A stretch of 41,036 nucleotides of DNA from Bacilli bacterium (GTDB taxonomy: Bacteria > Bacillota_I > Bacilli_A > RFN20 > CAG-826), in contig JALRKT010000010.1 of assembly GCA_023268805.1 (NCBI GenBank), forward strand, positions 1 to 41,036, given 5' to 3'. The position numbers and the translations under genes were made by a program. Positions 24,523 to 33,337 of this stretch are shown one piece after another (position 1 is the stretch's first letter; the number at the start of each line of letters is the position of its first letter). The notes beneath the pieces are model-generated. The model did no database searches, was not told the DNA's origin, and worked only from the letters and a program-made list of their open reading frames with translations.

Positions 24523-26280
24523 ATGATTTTCTTAAAACACTTTCGTGAATATTATGTGAAATATAGCCTTGCCTTTATCCTCGGTGTCTGCATTTTACTT
24601 GCGGTGGATTGGTACCAATTGGATGTTCCTCGCATTATCCGAACGATCATTGATGGGGTAGAATCCGGAACGCTCACAACACTTACGGACTTGGAAGGAC
24701 CGCTTCTTCAGATTGGAACGATTGTTTTAGGCGTCACAATGGGGCGTTTTTTATGGCGCTATTTTTTCTACGGAACATCCCATCGCATCACAGATGACTT
24801 GCGTAAAAAAATGTTTGCCCATCTGACTCAACTCGATCAAAGCTATTTTGCCAATCAAAAAGTCGGTGGTTTAATGGCCTATTTTACCAACGATCTCAAC
24901 TCTATTCGTGATGTGTATGGTTTTGGTTTACTCATGCTCATCGATGGTCTTGCCTTGGGTGGTTTTGTCTTGTTTCGTATGATTCAACTACAACCATGGA
25001 TGACCTTATTTGCCTTTATTCCCATTGCACTCATGGGGATTCTCGTGTTTTTCCTTGAAAAAAAGATTGAACTTAAGGCCAAGAAACGTTCCGAAGCATT
25101 TGAAGCATTATCGGATTTTACCCAAGAATCGTTCTCCGGAATGACCGTGATTAAAGCCTATGTTCGTGAACTAGCCCAATCGCTCTTCTTCAAACGACGT
25201 TCCGAAGACGTTTATGAAAAAACAATGGATAATGTCCGCTATAACATTCTTGTGAATGTGCTTATCGACACGATGATTACCTTAGTCATCCTCTCCATCA
25301 TTAGTTTTGGTTCCATCCTTATTGCTTACGGGTCCTTATCCAGTGGTGAACTTACCGAATACATCAGTTATTTCTTCACCCTTTTGTGGCCCGTTTTCGC
25401 CATTGCAGGTTTTCTCAATACGAACGCTCAAGCCCAAGCATCTGCCAAACGCATTTACACGATGCTGGAAACCAAGACAAAGTTGCAAACGCCTTTTTCT
25501 TCTTCAGAATCCTTCACCTTAAAGGGAGAAATCACACTTGATAATCTTACTTTCCAATATCCGGATGGTACGCAACCGGTCCTAAAAAATGTTTCGTTTA
25601 CCATTGCTCCTGGCGAAAGAGTTGGTATCTTGGGACGAACAGGGAGTGGCAAATCATCCCTCGCCGAACTTCTTCTTCACCTTTATGATGTAGCCCCAGG
25701 TATGTTGCGTTTTGATGGCATCGATTCCCGTGAACTACCGCTTGAAACCTTACGAAGTGCCATTGGTTATGTCCCACAGGACAACTTTTTGTTTTCCGAT
25801 ACCATTGCGAACAATATCGGCTTTGGATTATCTACGATTGATCACGAAAAAATCGAAGAAACCGCGAAACTTTCTGATATTCATGAAAACATTGTTGGTT
25901 TTCACGATGGGTATCAAACCGTGCTCGGTGAACGAGGTGTGACCATCTCTGGTGGTCAAAAACAACGCGTTTCCATCGCACGTGCGTTGGTAAAAGACCC
26001 TGTCATTCTTATCTTGGATGATTCTGTGTCGGCCGTGGATACGAAGACAGAGTCTGCCATCTTAGCGAACTTGAAAAAGATACGCAAAGGCAAAACAACC
26101 ATCATGATTGCCCACCGTATTTCTACCGTTAAAAATCTCGATAAAATTATTCTCCTCGATCATGGAGAACTCATCGCGGTGGGAACACACGCATCTTTAC
26201 TTGCCACCAACTCCCTTTATCAGGAGATGGTTCGTTTACAAACCTTAGAAAATCTTGTGGGAGAGAAACAACATGCGTGA
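24523..26280 (+). CDS. Heterodimeric ABC multidrug exporter, degenerate-site subunit (BmrC/YheI-like)
   Basis: A 585-aa half-transporter: six membrane helices (about 15-305), then an ATPase domain with Walker A GRTGSGKSS (about 369), signature ISGGQKQR (about 474) and Walker B LILDDSVSAVD (about 495). The catalytic Glu after Walker B is Asp, as in the non-hydrolysing subunit of heterodimeric type IV exporters such as BmrCD or TM287/288. It overlaps the next gene by 8 nt, and the two form one exporter of drugs, lipids or peptides. Confidence 0.9.
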   Translation: MIFLKHFREYYVKYSLAFILGVCILLAVDWYQLDVPRIIRTIIDGVESGTLTTLTDLEGPLLQIGTIVLGVTMGRFLWRYFFYGTSHRITDDLRKKMFAHLTQLDQSYFANQKVGGLMAYFTNDLNSIRDVYGFGLLMLIDGLALGGFVLFRMIQLQPWMTLFAFIPIALMGILVFFLEKKIELKAKKRSEAFEALSDFTQESFSGMTVIKAYVRELAQSLFFKRRSEDVYEKTMDNVRYNILVNVLIDTMITLVILSIISFGSILIAYGSLSSGELTEYISYFFTLLWPVFAIAGFLNTNAQAQASAKRIYTMLETKTKLQTPFSSSESFTLKGEITLDNLTFQYPDGTQPVLKNVSFTIAPGERVGILGRTGSGKSSLAELLLHLYDVAPGMLRFDGIDSRELPLETLRSAIGYVPQDNFLFSDTIANNIGFGLSTIDHEKIEETAKLSDIHENIVGFHDGYQTVLGERGVTISGGQKQRVSIARALVKDPVILILDDSVSAVDTKTESAILANLKKIRKGKTTIMIAHRISTVKNLDKIILLDHGELIAVGTHASLLATNSLYQEMVRLQTLENLVGEKQHA

Positions 26281-28060
26281 TTTTCACGACCAACATGAAA
26301 CCCGTCAAGATCGTACGATTTGGAAACGTTTTTATACGTATCTTAAACCCCATTTAAAGAGCTTTATTTGGGCGTTTATTTTACTCCTGCTCGGCACGCT
26401 GACTGGGATGATTTTACCTTTGGCATCTGGTTTGGCCATCGACCAAATGACGAATCCCGACCTAACGCTTGAAACTAAACTTTGGATTGTGGGGATTGGA
26501 GCTGGTGTTCTTCTTTTCCTTTCCGCGATATCCACGTATGTTTCGTATTTACAAAATGTTTTGCTGCAAAAAGTCGGTCAAACCATTACGCATACAATTC
26601 GTCAGGATGTTTATAACCACATCAATACCTTATCCATTGGTCAACTTAACGAGGTCCCTGTTGGCAAACTGGTGACGCGGGCCACCAACGACCCTGCGAA
26701 CATCTCCGATATGTTTACCAACACTCTAATCAATGTCATTCGTGCGGGATTAACCTTGGTGATCATTACTATCATTTTGTTATTCATCTCTCCCCTAATG
26801 ACCCTCATTACCATGGCAGTCATTCCCCTTATGCTGCTCGCAATGACGGTGTATCGTCATACCTCCCGTAAAGCGTATCGTCATGTTCGTAACTTACAAT
26901 CCGATGTGAATGCTTATTTATCCGAACATTTATCAGGGATGAAAATCATTCATGTCTTTAATCAAGAACATAAAGTCAACACCAGCTTTCGCCAATTGAG
27001 TACGCGCTTACGAAAAGCCATCTTCAACGAAATGTATACCTTTGCGATTTTCCGACCAACGTTATACATGCTTTCCATGCTAGCGACGTTATTTGCAATT
27101 TATTTTGGGGTACGTTCCGTCTTTGAAGGGACGTTAACCATTGGATTATTTATCTCCTTTTATGTCTATGTCGGTCAATTCTTCGAGCCCATTCAACAAA
27201 TCTCCGAGCAATTGAACACCTTACAAGGAAGTTTTGCGAGTGCCGAAAAAATCTTTGATGTCTTGGACACCCAACCCGATATGGTCGATGCCGATGATGC
27301 GATTGAACTTGAGACCTTCCACGGAAAAGTGGAGTTTAAAAATGTGTGGTTTCATTACCTTCCTGGGGAATGGGTTTTAAAAAATGTTTCCTTTACCTTA
27401 TTGCCGAATCAAAGGATGGCGCTTGTCGGCGCAACCGGAAGTGGCAAAACCACCATCCTGCAATTGCTCGTGCGAAATTATGACATTCAAAAAGGCACGA
27501 TTCTTTTAGATGATATTCCCATTCAAAAGATCAAACGATCGTCGTTACGACGTCATATGGGACAAATGCTGCAAGATGTTTTCTTATTTTCCGGAACCAT
27601 TCGTGATAATATCACCTTACACAATCCCGCCATTACCCAAACGAATATTGATGAAGCATCCCGTTATGTTGCCCTCAACCACGTCATTGATAAACATCCT
27701 GAAGGGCTTGATTACCCCGTCAAAGAAAGGGGAAAGAATTTCTCCAGTGGTGAACGCCAACTCATTTCCTTTGCGCGAGCGTTAGTGTATCAACCTTCTT
27801 TAATGATTTTAGATGAAGCAACCGCCAATATTGATTCCGAAACCGAAACGATCATTCAAAACTCTCTAACCCAGATGATGTCGATTTCTACCATGCTGAT
27901 TGTTGCTCATCGTCTTTCCACGATTCAACATGCGGATACGATTCTTGTGATGACCAAAGGAGAGATTATCGAGCAAGGTAATCACCAAGAACTCCTTGCC
28001 AAAAAAGGTCATTACTACAACCTTTATCTTCTTCAATACGAAACCCCATCAATTTCCTAA
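26273..28060 (+). CDS. Heterodimeric ABC multidrug exporter, catalytic subunit (BmrD/YheH-like)
   Basis: A 595-aa half-transporter with six membrane helices and an ATPase domain: Walker A GATGSGKTT (about 386), Walker B LMILDEATANID with the catalytic Glu, and a non-standard signature FSSGERQ in place of LSGGQ. It complements the partner: one functional ATP site forms from this Walker B and the partner's SGGQ. An upstream GTG at 26255 is in frame, but GGGAGAGAAACAAC before the ATG at 26273 decides the start. Overlap with the first subunit indicates coupled synthesis. Confidence 0.9.
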   Translation: MRDFHDQHETRQDRTIWKRFYTYLKPHLKSFIWAFILLLLGTLTGMILPLASGLAIDQMTNPDLTLETKLWIVGIGAGVLLFLSAISTYVSYLQNVLLQKVGQTITHTIRQDVYNHINTLSIGQLNEVPVGKLVTRATNDPANISDMFTNTLINVIRAGLTLVIITIILLFISPLMTLITMAVIPLMLLAMTVYRHTSRKAYRHVRNLQSDVNAYLSEHLSGMKIIHVFNQEHKVNTSFRQLSTRLRKAIFNEMYTFAIFRPTLYMLSMLATLFAIYFGVRSVFEGTLTIGLFISFYVYVGQFFEPIQQISEQLNTLQGSFASAEKIFDVLDTQPDMVDADDAIELETFHGKVEFKNVWFHYLPGEWVLKNVSFTLLPNQRMALVGATGSGKTTILQLLVRNYDIQKGTILLDDIPIQKIKRSSLRRHMGQMLQDVFLFSGTIRDNITLHNPAITQTNIDEASRYVALNHVIDKHPEGLDYPVKERGKNFSSGERQLISFARALVYQPSLMILDEATANIDSETETIIQNSLTQMMSISTMLIVAHRLSTIQHADTILVMTKGEIIEQGNHQELLAKKGHYYNLYLLQYETPSIS

Positions 28061-28153
28061 CCTTCTCTACATCCTGTAGAAAAAGTCTCCAATAAACCAG
28101 AAAACCATTTTCTTTTCCTGTTTCTTATTAGGATTGAGGGGAAGGAGTTTTAT

Positions 28154-28429
28154 ATGGCACAATGTCCATCTTGTCATTCTCGCAATGTCGTCGTTACCGA
28201 AGAAGTCTACACACGAAAAGGAAGAGGTTATTATCGTTTTCTTCAAACCCTTACCTTCATCGTTATTATCGGAATTTCTGTTGCGCTTGAGCAACTGACT
28301 ACCGGTATTTTAATTGCCATCGGATCAAGTCTAATAATTGGGGTCATGTCGTTATTCAACGCGGCAAAACGGGCAAAAAGCCGAACCAAAATCACGTGTT
28401 TAGCCTGTCGCACAAAACAATATCTCTAA
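28154..28429 (+). CDS. Small zinc-ribbon membrane protein
   Basis: A 91-aa protein. CPSC at residues 4-7 and CLAC near the C-terminus would make one zinc ribbon from two knuckles. Two hydrophobic helices (about 30-46 and 50-68) lie between, so the two halves fold back on the same side of the membrane. Shine-Dalgarno GGAAGGAG precedes the ATG. No function is known; it is unlinked to its neighbours apart from strand. Confidence 0.7.
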   Translation: MAQCPSCHSRNVVVTEEVYTRKGRGYYRFLQTLTFIVIIGISVALEQLTTGILIAIGSSLIIGVMSLFNAAKRAKSRTKITCLACRTKQYL

Positions 28430-28497
28430 AAAATGAATATTATACTTTACAACACTAAAGTAATGAATTATACTCCTTGATAATAAAGGAGATTGTG

Positions 28498-29847
28498 ATG
28501 AGCACACTCAAACAAAAATTCTCTCTATGGACCGGGATTGCCATGGTCGTAGGGGTCGTCATCGGAAGCGGCATCTTTTTTAAAGCCGATGATGTCATTA
28601 TTGCGAGCGACGGAAGTTTACCATTAGCCCTCTTAGCGTGGGTTATTGGAGGCTTAATCATGCTTTTTTCAGCGTTATCTTTCAGTGTCATTGCCTCAAA
28701 ATATTCCAAGGCCAACGGACTTGTGGATTATGCGGAAGCCGCCTATGGTAAAACCTTTGGTTATTACGTGAACTGGTTTTCTACCTTTATTTATTATCCT
28801 TCCTTAGTCGCCGTTTTAGCCTGGGTCTCCGGGTTATACACCACGATTCTGTTTGGTTTAGCAGAAGGTGATCCAAGTAATGTCCCCTTCACCTGGATTT
28901 TTGCAGGATTTTACACCCTTGCCATCTTTGGTTTAAATTATGTGTCTCCGAAACTTGCTGGTAAATTCCAAGTTTCCGCGATGATCATTAAACTTATTCC
29001 TCTAATCCTTGTGGCTGTTGTTGGAACCGTTGCCGGTTTAGTCAACGGTGTTAGTATTGAAAACTTAACCATTGCCGCTGAAACAGGTTCTACGGCTGGC
29101 GGTATTGGTTTAGCCGTTCTTGCGACCGCCTTTGCCTATGATGGTTGGATTGCCGTGACCTCGATTAATGCCGAATTGAAAGAACCCAAGAAAAATCTTC
29201 CCTTGGCCTTAACCTTTGGAGCGATCATCGTGATTGGGATTTATTTACTCTATAACATTGGGCTCTCTGGAACGATATCTAATCAAGCTTTTGTTGATCA
29301 AGGTAATGGTGCCATTAACCTCGGCGTGAATACTTTATTTGGTTCGCTTGCAAGCACCATTCTCATTCTCTTCGTGGTCATTTCTTGTTTAGGAACACTG
29401 AACGGACTTACCTTAGCCGCCACCCGTGGTTTATACTCGCTTGGGATCCGTGATCAAGGTTTTCAACCCAAACTCTTTATGGTCACGAGTGACAACAATG
29501 CTCCAACCAATTCCGTTGTGGGTGCCTTTGGTCTTGTCGTGTTCTGGACCATTGTGTGGTTTGGTAATTTCCAAGGCTATTGGGGTGCCTTTATGGATAC
29601 CTCGGAGTTACCTATCGCCCTCATGTATGGTTTATTTATCTCCCTCTATATTTGGATGATGATCTCCTTCAAAGGTGAGTCCGTCGTTCGTCGCTTCATC
29701 TTTCCAGGCTTAGCGATTGCAGGGTCCATCTTCATTGTCATCGCGGCGGTTCAAAAAGACTTATTCCTGATTTTTGTCTTACTAACTGTTCTCTTCTTAG
29801 GGGTAGGGTTCTTGGCGAATCGTCGTCCCAAAACAACCGATAAATAA
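28498..29847 (+). CDS. APC-family amino acid permease
   Basis: A 449-aa, 12-helix carrier. The N-terminal VVIGSGIFFKADDV (unwound helix 1 that binds the amino group) and the FAYDGWIAVTSINAELKEPKKN motif in helix 6 and its loop identify an APC/LAT-type transporter. It is probably an antiporter or importer of a neutral amino acid; the substrate cannot be read. The upstream in-frame ATG at 28477 is rejected because AAAGGAG precedes the ATG at 28498. A strong terminator follows. Confidence 0.9.
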   Translation: MSTLKQKFSLWTGIAMVVGVVIGSGIFFKADDVIIASDGSLPLALLAWVIGGLIMLFSALSFSVIASKYSKANGLVDYAEAAYGKTFGYYVNWFSTFIYYPSLVAVLAWVSGLYTTILFGLAEGDPSNVPFTWIFAGFYTLAIFGLNYVSPKLAGKFQVSAMIIKLIPLILVAVVGTVAGLVNGVSIENLTIAAETGSTAGGIGLAVLATAFAYDGWIAVTSINAELKEPKKNLPLALTFGAIIVIGIYLLYNIGLSGTISNQAFVDQGNGAINLGVNTLFGSLASTILILFVVISCLGTLNGLTLAATRGLYSLGIRDQGFQPKLFMVTSDNNAPTNSVVGAFGLVVFWTIVWFGNFQGYWGAFMDTSELPIALMYGLFISLYIWMMISFKGESVVRRFIFPGLAIAGSIFIVIAAVQKDLFLIFVLLTVLFLGVGFLANRRPKTTDK

Positions 29848-29864
29848 TTCGCTTTGTTGAAATG

Positions 29865-29892
29865 AAAAAGCGCGAATCATCGCGCTTTTTTT
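29865..29892. terminator. Bidirectional terminator between the APC permease and ferric reductase genes
   Basis: GCGCGA and TCGCGC pair around ATCA, flanked by an A-run and seven T. It serves the plus-strand permease. The minus-strand reductase stop (29891-29893) lies at its edge. Confidence 0.9.
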
Positions 29893-31207
29893 ATTGAACA
29901 AATAACCGTAATACCTTTTTGGCGTACCGCAAGAAATCATCCACCAAAGTTCCCATAAAGGTGAAGGCTTCATAATCGATGGCTTGAGAGGGGTTTTGTT
30001 TTTTTATTTGCTTAACGAGACTTTGGACCATGATGCGTGGTCCACATAAAAACACCTCTGCGTCTTTTTCTATCGCGATATGCTTTAAAGAAATATATCC
30101 TTTTTCTTTGGTGTTGTGGGGGACAAACGTAAAGTTGGGATGTGTGTCTGCGTACGCTTGTATGACATCAAGTCCGACAGCATCTTGAGCGTTACGAAAG
30201 GAATAATAAAATGTCACTATTTGATTGAAGGTTTTCGGTTGACGAAGATGGGCGAGAAACGGCGTTAAACCAATGCCACCCGCAATCCAAACTTGTTTAG
30301 GCCCTTGATTCATTAATGTCATGGTACCAAATGCTCGAGTGAGGGAAACCGAGGTCGATAAATGTAGTTTTTCGTGAAGTTGTTTCGTGAAGTCACCGAG
30401 TTTTTTTATCGTAAAATACACCTTTTTCCCATCACTCCCGGAAACGGAAAATGGGTGAGGGGCATCTTCAATGCCTTTTTGAAAGATTTTTAAAAAAACA
30501 AACTGTCCCGGCTGATATCGTAACGGTTTCTTCAACGTGATTTCGATGTCCATCGTTTCCGCATTTGGATACGTTATCCTCGTGACCTTGCCACGATAGT
30601 GAAACGCCATCCATTGATACATAAAGACCATATAGGCACTGGACGCCATCCCTCCCACCGCGATAACGATCATAAAGATGGAGAGTGCGGATCCACTAAA
30701 CAAGGCATAAGTCGAAGAGTAAAAAGCATGAAATAAACCATAAATAAAAGGAATAATCATCAAGCGATGAATAAATCGCCAATGTTCGTATTTTAAGTAT
30801 TTGGCAAGTAAGGCAATCCCAATCAGTGCTAAAAACCAGGTTTGGGCGGTTTCACCCGCATCATTGGCTTCCCCTAAAATGGGAGATTCCACATTGAGGA
30901 CCTCGATAATAGCTTCCGATAATTCTTCATGTAATAAGATGAGCGCAAGCGGAAGAATGGCAAGCCAACGATGATACGCATACATCCGATCCATGCCACC
31001 AAACCATTGAACGAGCCAATTTTGTCGTGTGGATAACAAAAACACAAGGAAAAACATCGTTAATATCATCCCGCCTAAGAGTTGCGATAGGACGCTATCT
31101 ATCGGTTGTGGTACGACAGGAACCGCTGTCCACCATAAATAGGCATTAAGACCAAGCATAAAAAGAATAAATAAAAGCCCACGCCACGATTTGATAACAA
31201 ACGTCAT
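29891..31207 (-). CDS. Ferric-reductase-like flavocytochrome (FRE/NOX family)
   Basis: A 438-aa protein: an N-terminal ferric-reductase membrane domain with six or so helices and His residues suited to b-heme binding (YAYHRWL, LLHEE, RFIHRL, LFHAF), then a ferredoxin-NADP reductase module with HPFSVSGS (FAD), GGIGLTPF and LCGPR (NAD(P)H). It would move electrons from cytosolic NAD(P)H across the membrane to iron, oxygen or an outer acceptor. It is 7 nt downstream of the membrane-protein gene, with its Shine-Dalgarno (CAGGAG) near that gene's end. The exported heme-type protein is transcribed divergently. Confidence 0.88.
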   Translation of the reverse strand: MTFVIKSWRGLLFILFMLGLNAYLWWTAVPVVPQPIDSVLSQLLGGMILTMFFLVFLLSTRQNWLVQWFGGMDRMYAYHRWLAILPLALILLHEELSEAIIEVLNVESPILGEANDAGETAQTWFLALIGIALLAKYLKYEHWRFIHRLMIIPFIYGLFHAFYSSTYALFSGSALSIFMIVIAVGGMASSAYMVFMYQWMAFHYRGKVTRITYPNAETMDIEITLKKPLRYQPGQFVFLKIFQKGIEDAPHPFSVSGSDGKKVYFTIKKLGDFTKQLHEKLHLSTSVSLTRAFGTMTLMNQGPKQVWIAGGIGLTPFLAHLRQPKTFNQIVTFYYSFRNAQDAVGLDVIQAYADTHPNFTFVPHNTKEKGYISLKHIAIEKDAEVFLCGPRIMVQSLVKQIKKQNPSQAIDYEAFTFMGTLVDDFLRYAKKVLRLFVQ

Positions 31208-31214
31208 TGATTAC

Positions 31215-31778
31215 TTACTCCTGAAACAATAAATAAAAACCTAACACAAAATATAACCCTTCAAACACAATGCGTTGAAAATACGCATAGACAAATTCAT
31301 ACGGCCAATCAAAACCCATGATATCGATGTAGACCAGGGCAATGATGATCATGGATGCCCAGGAGGCTATGCGTAGATGCTTTACATAAGGGCGGATCCA
31401 TTGTGGTTTCCACACAGCAAGAAACAAAGCGATCATTAAAAGAAGCGTCCAAAACCAATACCCATATAAACTAAGGTAATTCCAGAAGACCCACAAAGAA
31501 TCCACCATTAAATAAACCGTGGTCACCAAGCTTAGTACTAACCCTATCACGTACGCAGGCCGACGATAGGATGAAAAGAACACAATCCCACCTAAACTTA
31601 ACAATCGTAAAAGTATGTTAATCGCGCCAATATTGACAAAATCAATATCCCCTTTCCAATTCATCACACTAAAGGTTAAAGAATCGATCGGTACAATCAA
31701 AAAATGAAGACCTACATCGGCAAGAAAAAACATAAAGATAAAGATGGATAAGATTGAAATAAGTTTATTTTGTTTCAT
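31215..31778 (-). CDS. Uncharacterised 187-aa membrane protein
   Basis: Five or six hydrophobic helices almost fill the protein, and no catalytic motif is recognised. It is first gene of a two-gene unit with the ferric-reductase-like protein (7-nt gap), so it may be an accessory subunit or quinone/heme partner. No Shine-Dalgarno is seen; the start follows TTGTTAA by 6 nt, as for the ABC exporter gene. Confidence 0.65.
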   Translation of the reverse strand: MKQNKLISILSIFIFMFFLADVGLHFLIVPIDSLTFSVMNWKGDIDFVNIGAINILLRLLSLGGIVFFSSYRRPAYVIGLVLSLVTTVYLMVDSLWVFWNYLSLYGYWFWTLLLMIALFLAVWKPQWIRPYVKHLRIASWASMIIIALVYIDIMGFDWPYEFVYAYFQRIVFEGLYFVLGFYLLFQE

Positions 31779-31863
31779 GTCTATTTAACAATGTAAGAAT
31801 AATTTTTGTTGGGTACCAATAAAATCATAAACTTCATTGTTCAATAAGTGTAAGGAAAAAATT

Positions 31864-32769
31864 ATGAAATTAACTTTACTTGGTCAAATCGTCGTTGGGG
31901 GCTCAATCGCTATTGGTGGTGTGGTTGCTCCTCTTTTACAAGAAAATAGTACCCAACAAAATAACGTTAATATCAGTGAAAACTGGATTCAACTCACCCT
32001 TTCTCAACTTTCTTATTATGATGGTACAAACGGAAAACCCGCTTATGTAGGTTTTGAAGGATCCATTTATGATGTCACAAATGCGAGTGGCTGGTCTAAT
32101 GGGATGCATGAAGGGATGCATCTTGCCGGTCAAGATTGCACGACGATTCTTAAATCTTCCCCACATGGAACGGGCGTCTTAAATCAAATACCCGTCATTG
32201 GTGAAATTGTCGATTTGGCTGTCACTTCTGAAGTCACCAATTCCATCAGTGTCACAACCTCCAGTGGAGAAATCACTGTTTCGGTGGAGTATTGCCAATG
32301 GATTGATACCGATGATGCACCACGCTTTAGTGATGACGATGACCACGATGATGACGATGACCACGATGATCATGATGATGACGATGATGACGACTACGAT
32401 GATCATGATGATGACGATGATGACGACTACGATGATGACAATGATGATGGCTATTGGAGTTGCACATCCGGTGGTGTTGTCCCAGGAACTTCGATTGTTG
32501 ATCCTTCCTCGTATCCTGATGCACCTTCAAGTGATGGTATGTATTATCTGACCCTGGAACAATTAGCCTATTACGATGGCACGAATGGTAAACCAGCCTG
32601 GGTGGCTGTCTACGGAAACATTTATGATGTTACTCGTGAATCCGCCTGGTCGAACGGGGTCCATCGTGGCATGCATTTAGCCGGCAAAGATGCAAGCAGT
32701 GCATTTGATAGTTCTCCCCATTCTCAGAGTCTATTAAATTCGATGAAACATATCGGTTATTTAATTTAA
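31864..32769 (+). CDS. Exported protein with two cytochrome-b5-like domains and an Asp/His-rich linker
   Basis: A 301-aa protein with an N-terminal hydrophobic signal or anchor (MKLTLLGQIVVGGSIAIGG), then two copies of a short cytochrome b5-like domain. Both carry LxxLxYYDGTNGKPA(Y/W)V, IYDVT, a WSNGxHxGMHLAG motif with candidate heme-ligand His, and SPH. Between them lies a linker of about 42 residues made almost only of Asp with regular His and Tyr. The family binds heme or hydrophobic ligands; the linker may bind metals. The start is ATG at 31864 (Shine-Dalgarno TAAGGA). It is divergent from the ferric-reductase unit, suggesting an extracytoplasmic electron-transfer partner. Confidence 0.8.
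   Translation: MKLTLLGQIVVGGSIAIGGVVAPLLQENSTQQNNVNISENWIQLTLSQLSYYDGTNGKPAYVGFEGSIYDVTNASGWSNGMHEGMHLAGQDCTTILKSSPHGTGVLNQIPVIGEIVDLAVTSEVTNSISVTTSSGEITVSVEYCQWIDTDDAPRFSDDDDHDDDDDHDDHDDDDDDDYDDHDDDDDDDYDDDNDDGYWSCTSGGVVPGTSIVDPSSYPDAPSSDGMYYLTLEQLAYYDGTNGKPAWVAVYGNIYDVTRESAWSNGVHRGMHLAGKDASSAFDSSPHSQSLLNSMKHIGYLI
32364..32429 (+). repeat. Exact 33-bp tandem duplication in the Asp/His linker
   Basis: Bases 32364-32396 recur without change at 32397-32429, adding 11 residues (Asp-rich with one His and one Tyr). Flanking GAT/GAC triplets are degenerate repeats. The in-frame unit suggests a length-variable linker. Confidence 0.9.
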
Positions 32770-32787
32770 ACCTTTTTCTTATTAACT

Positions 32788-32832
32788 AAAAGCAAGTATT
32801 GTTAACATCTATTAACGATATTTGCTTTTTTT
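32788..32832 (+). terminator. Terminator after the cytochrome-b5-like gene
   Basis: A long near-perfect hairpin (AAAAGCAA...TTGCTTTT, with inner TTAA pairs) ends in a run of T, just past the stop codon. Confidence 0.85.
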
Positions 32833-32917
32833 ATTAATTAAAATTTATGTTTTTATCGCTGTTTAAGAAGAAACACAATGGCAAAAACTATTAATAGAAA
32901 AATTCCAAAATTTTATC

Positions 32918-33232
32918 TTGGATCGTAAGAAACCCACTTTACTTTTATTACTTTTAGGTGGAACGGGCATTGTAACAACCTCGATTGCCTTATTAGCAAG
33001 CAATCCTAATACATCGCAACCGTGCGGCTCCTCCGTATCTACTAACATGAAGGGGTCAAGTGGTGTTTCCACGTCAAACGCTGGTTCCTCTGCACCTTTG
33101 ATGTCACTCGATGGGGAATTTCCTGAATTGAATTTAGACAACGTTACCATCGATTTTGAAGGAGATGGCGGCTTCAAACACAATATTTATTTCGAAGCAA
33201 TACGCAATTTTCTTTTCAATCCTAAAAAATAA
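32918..33232 (+). CDS. Small exported Ser-rich protein, start uncertain
   Basis: The frame opens with TTG at 32918 and encodes 104 aa: a basic N-terminus, a signal-peptide-like helix (PTLLLLLLGGTGIVTTSIAL), a Ser/Gly-rich stretch and an acidic C-terminal part. I do not recognise it. No Shine-Dalgarno precedes the TTG. An ATG at 32878 with AAGAAG before it gives MAKTINRKIPKFYLGS in another frame and then stops, so the natural start may have been lost by a 1-nt indel. It follows the cytochrome-b5-like gene on the same strand but beyond a terminator. Confidence 0.45.
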   Translation: MDRKKPTLLLLLLGGTGIVTTSIALLASNPNTSQPCGSSVSTNMKGSSGVSTSNAGSSAPLMSLDGEFPELNLDNVTIDFEGDGGFKHNIYFEAIRNFLFNPKK

Positions 33233-33242
33233 ATCAAACAAG

Positions 33243-33270
33243 AAATTCCCAGTTAATCGGGCATTTTTTT
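33243..33270 (+). terminator. Terminator after the small exported protein gene
   Basis: AAATTCCC pairs with GGGCATTT (one mismatch) and is followed by seven T. Confidence 0.55.
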
Positions 33271-33302
33271 ATGTTTAATTTATTAATGGGTCCGGTGGAT
33301 TT

Positions 33303-33331
33303 TTGCATCATACCTCTTTCTTTGGTATGGT
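33303..33331 (+). promoter_or_regulatory. Probable leaderless promoter of otsAB
   Basis: TTGCAT (33303-33308), 17 nt, TATGGT (33326-33331, preceded by TTGG as extended -10), then 6 nt to the ATG at 33338, with no Shine-Dalgarno. Confidence 0.5.
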
Positions 33332-33337
33332 TAAAAG

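Noticed and set aside
28061-28153. Small hairpin CTACAtccTGTAG after the ABC exporter as a terminator
   Set aside because: It is followed by an A-run on the coding strand, and the stem is only five or six pairs.
32323-32454. Short regular repeats considered as a CRISPR array
   Set aside because: They are in-frame codon repeats without unique spacers, within a coding sequence.
32179-32530. Antisense and out-of-frame His- or Met-rich frames over the Asp linker
   Set aside because: They arise from the GAT/GAC repeat read in other frames or strands, with no start signals.
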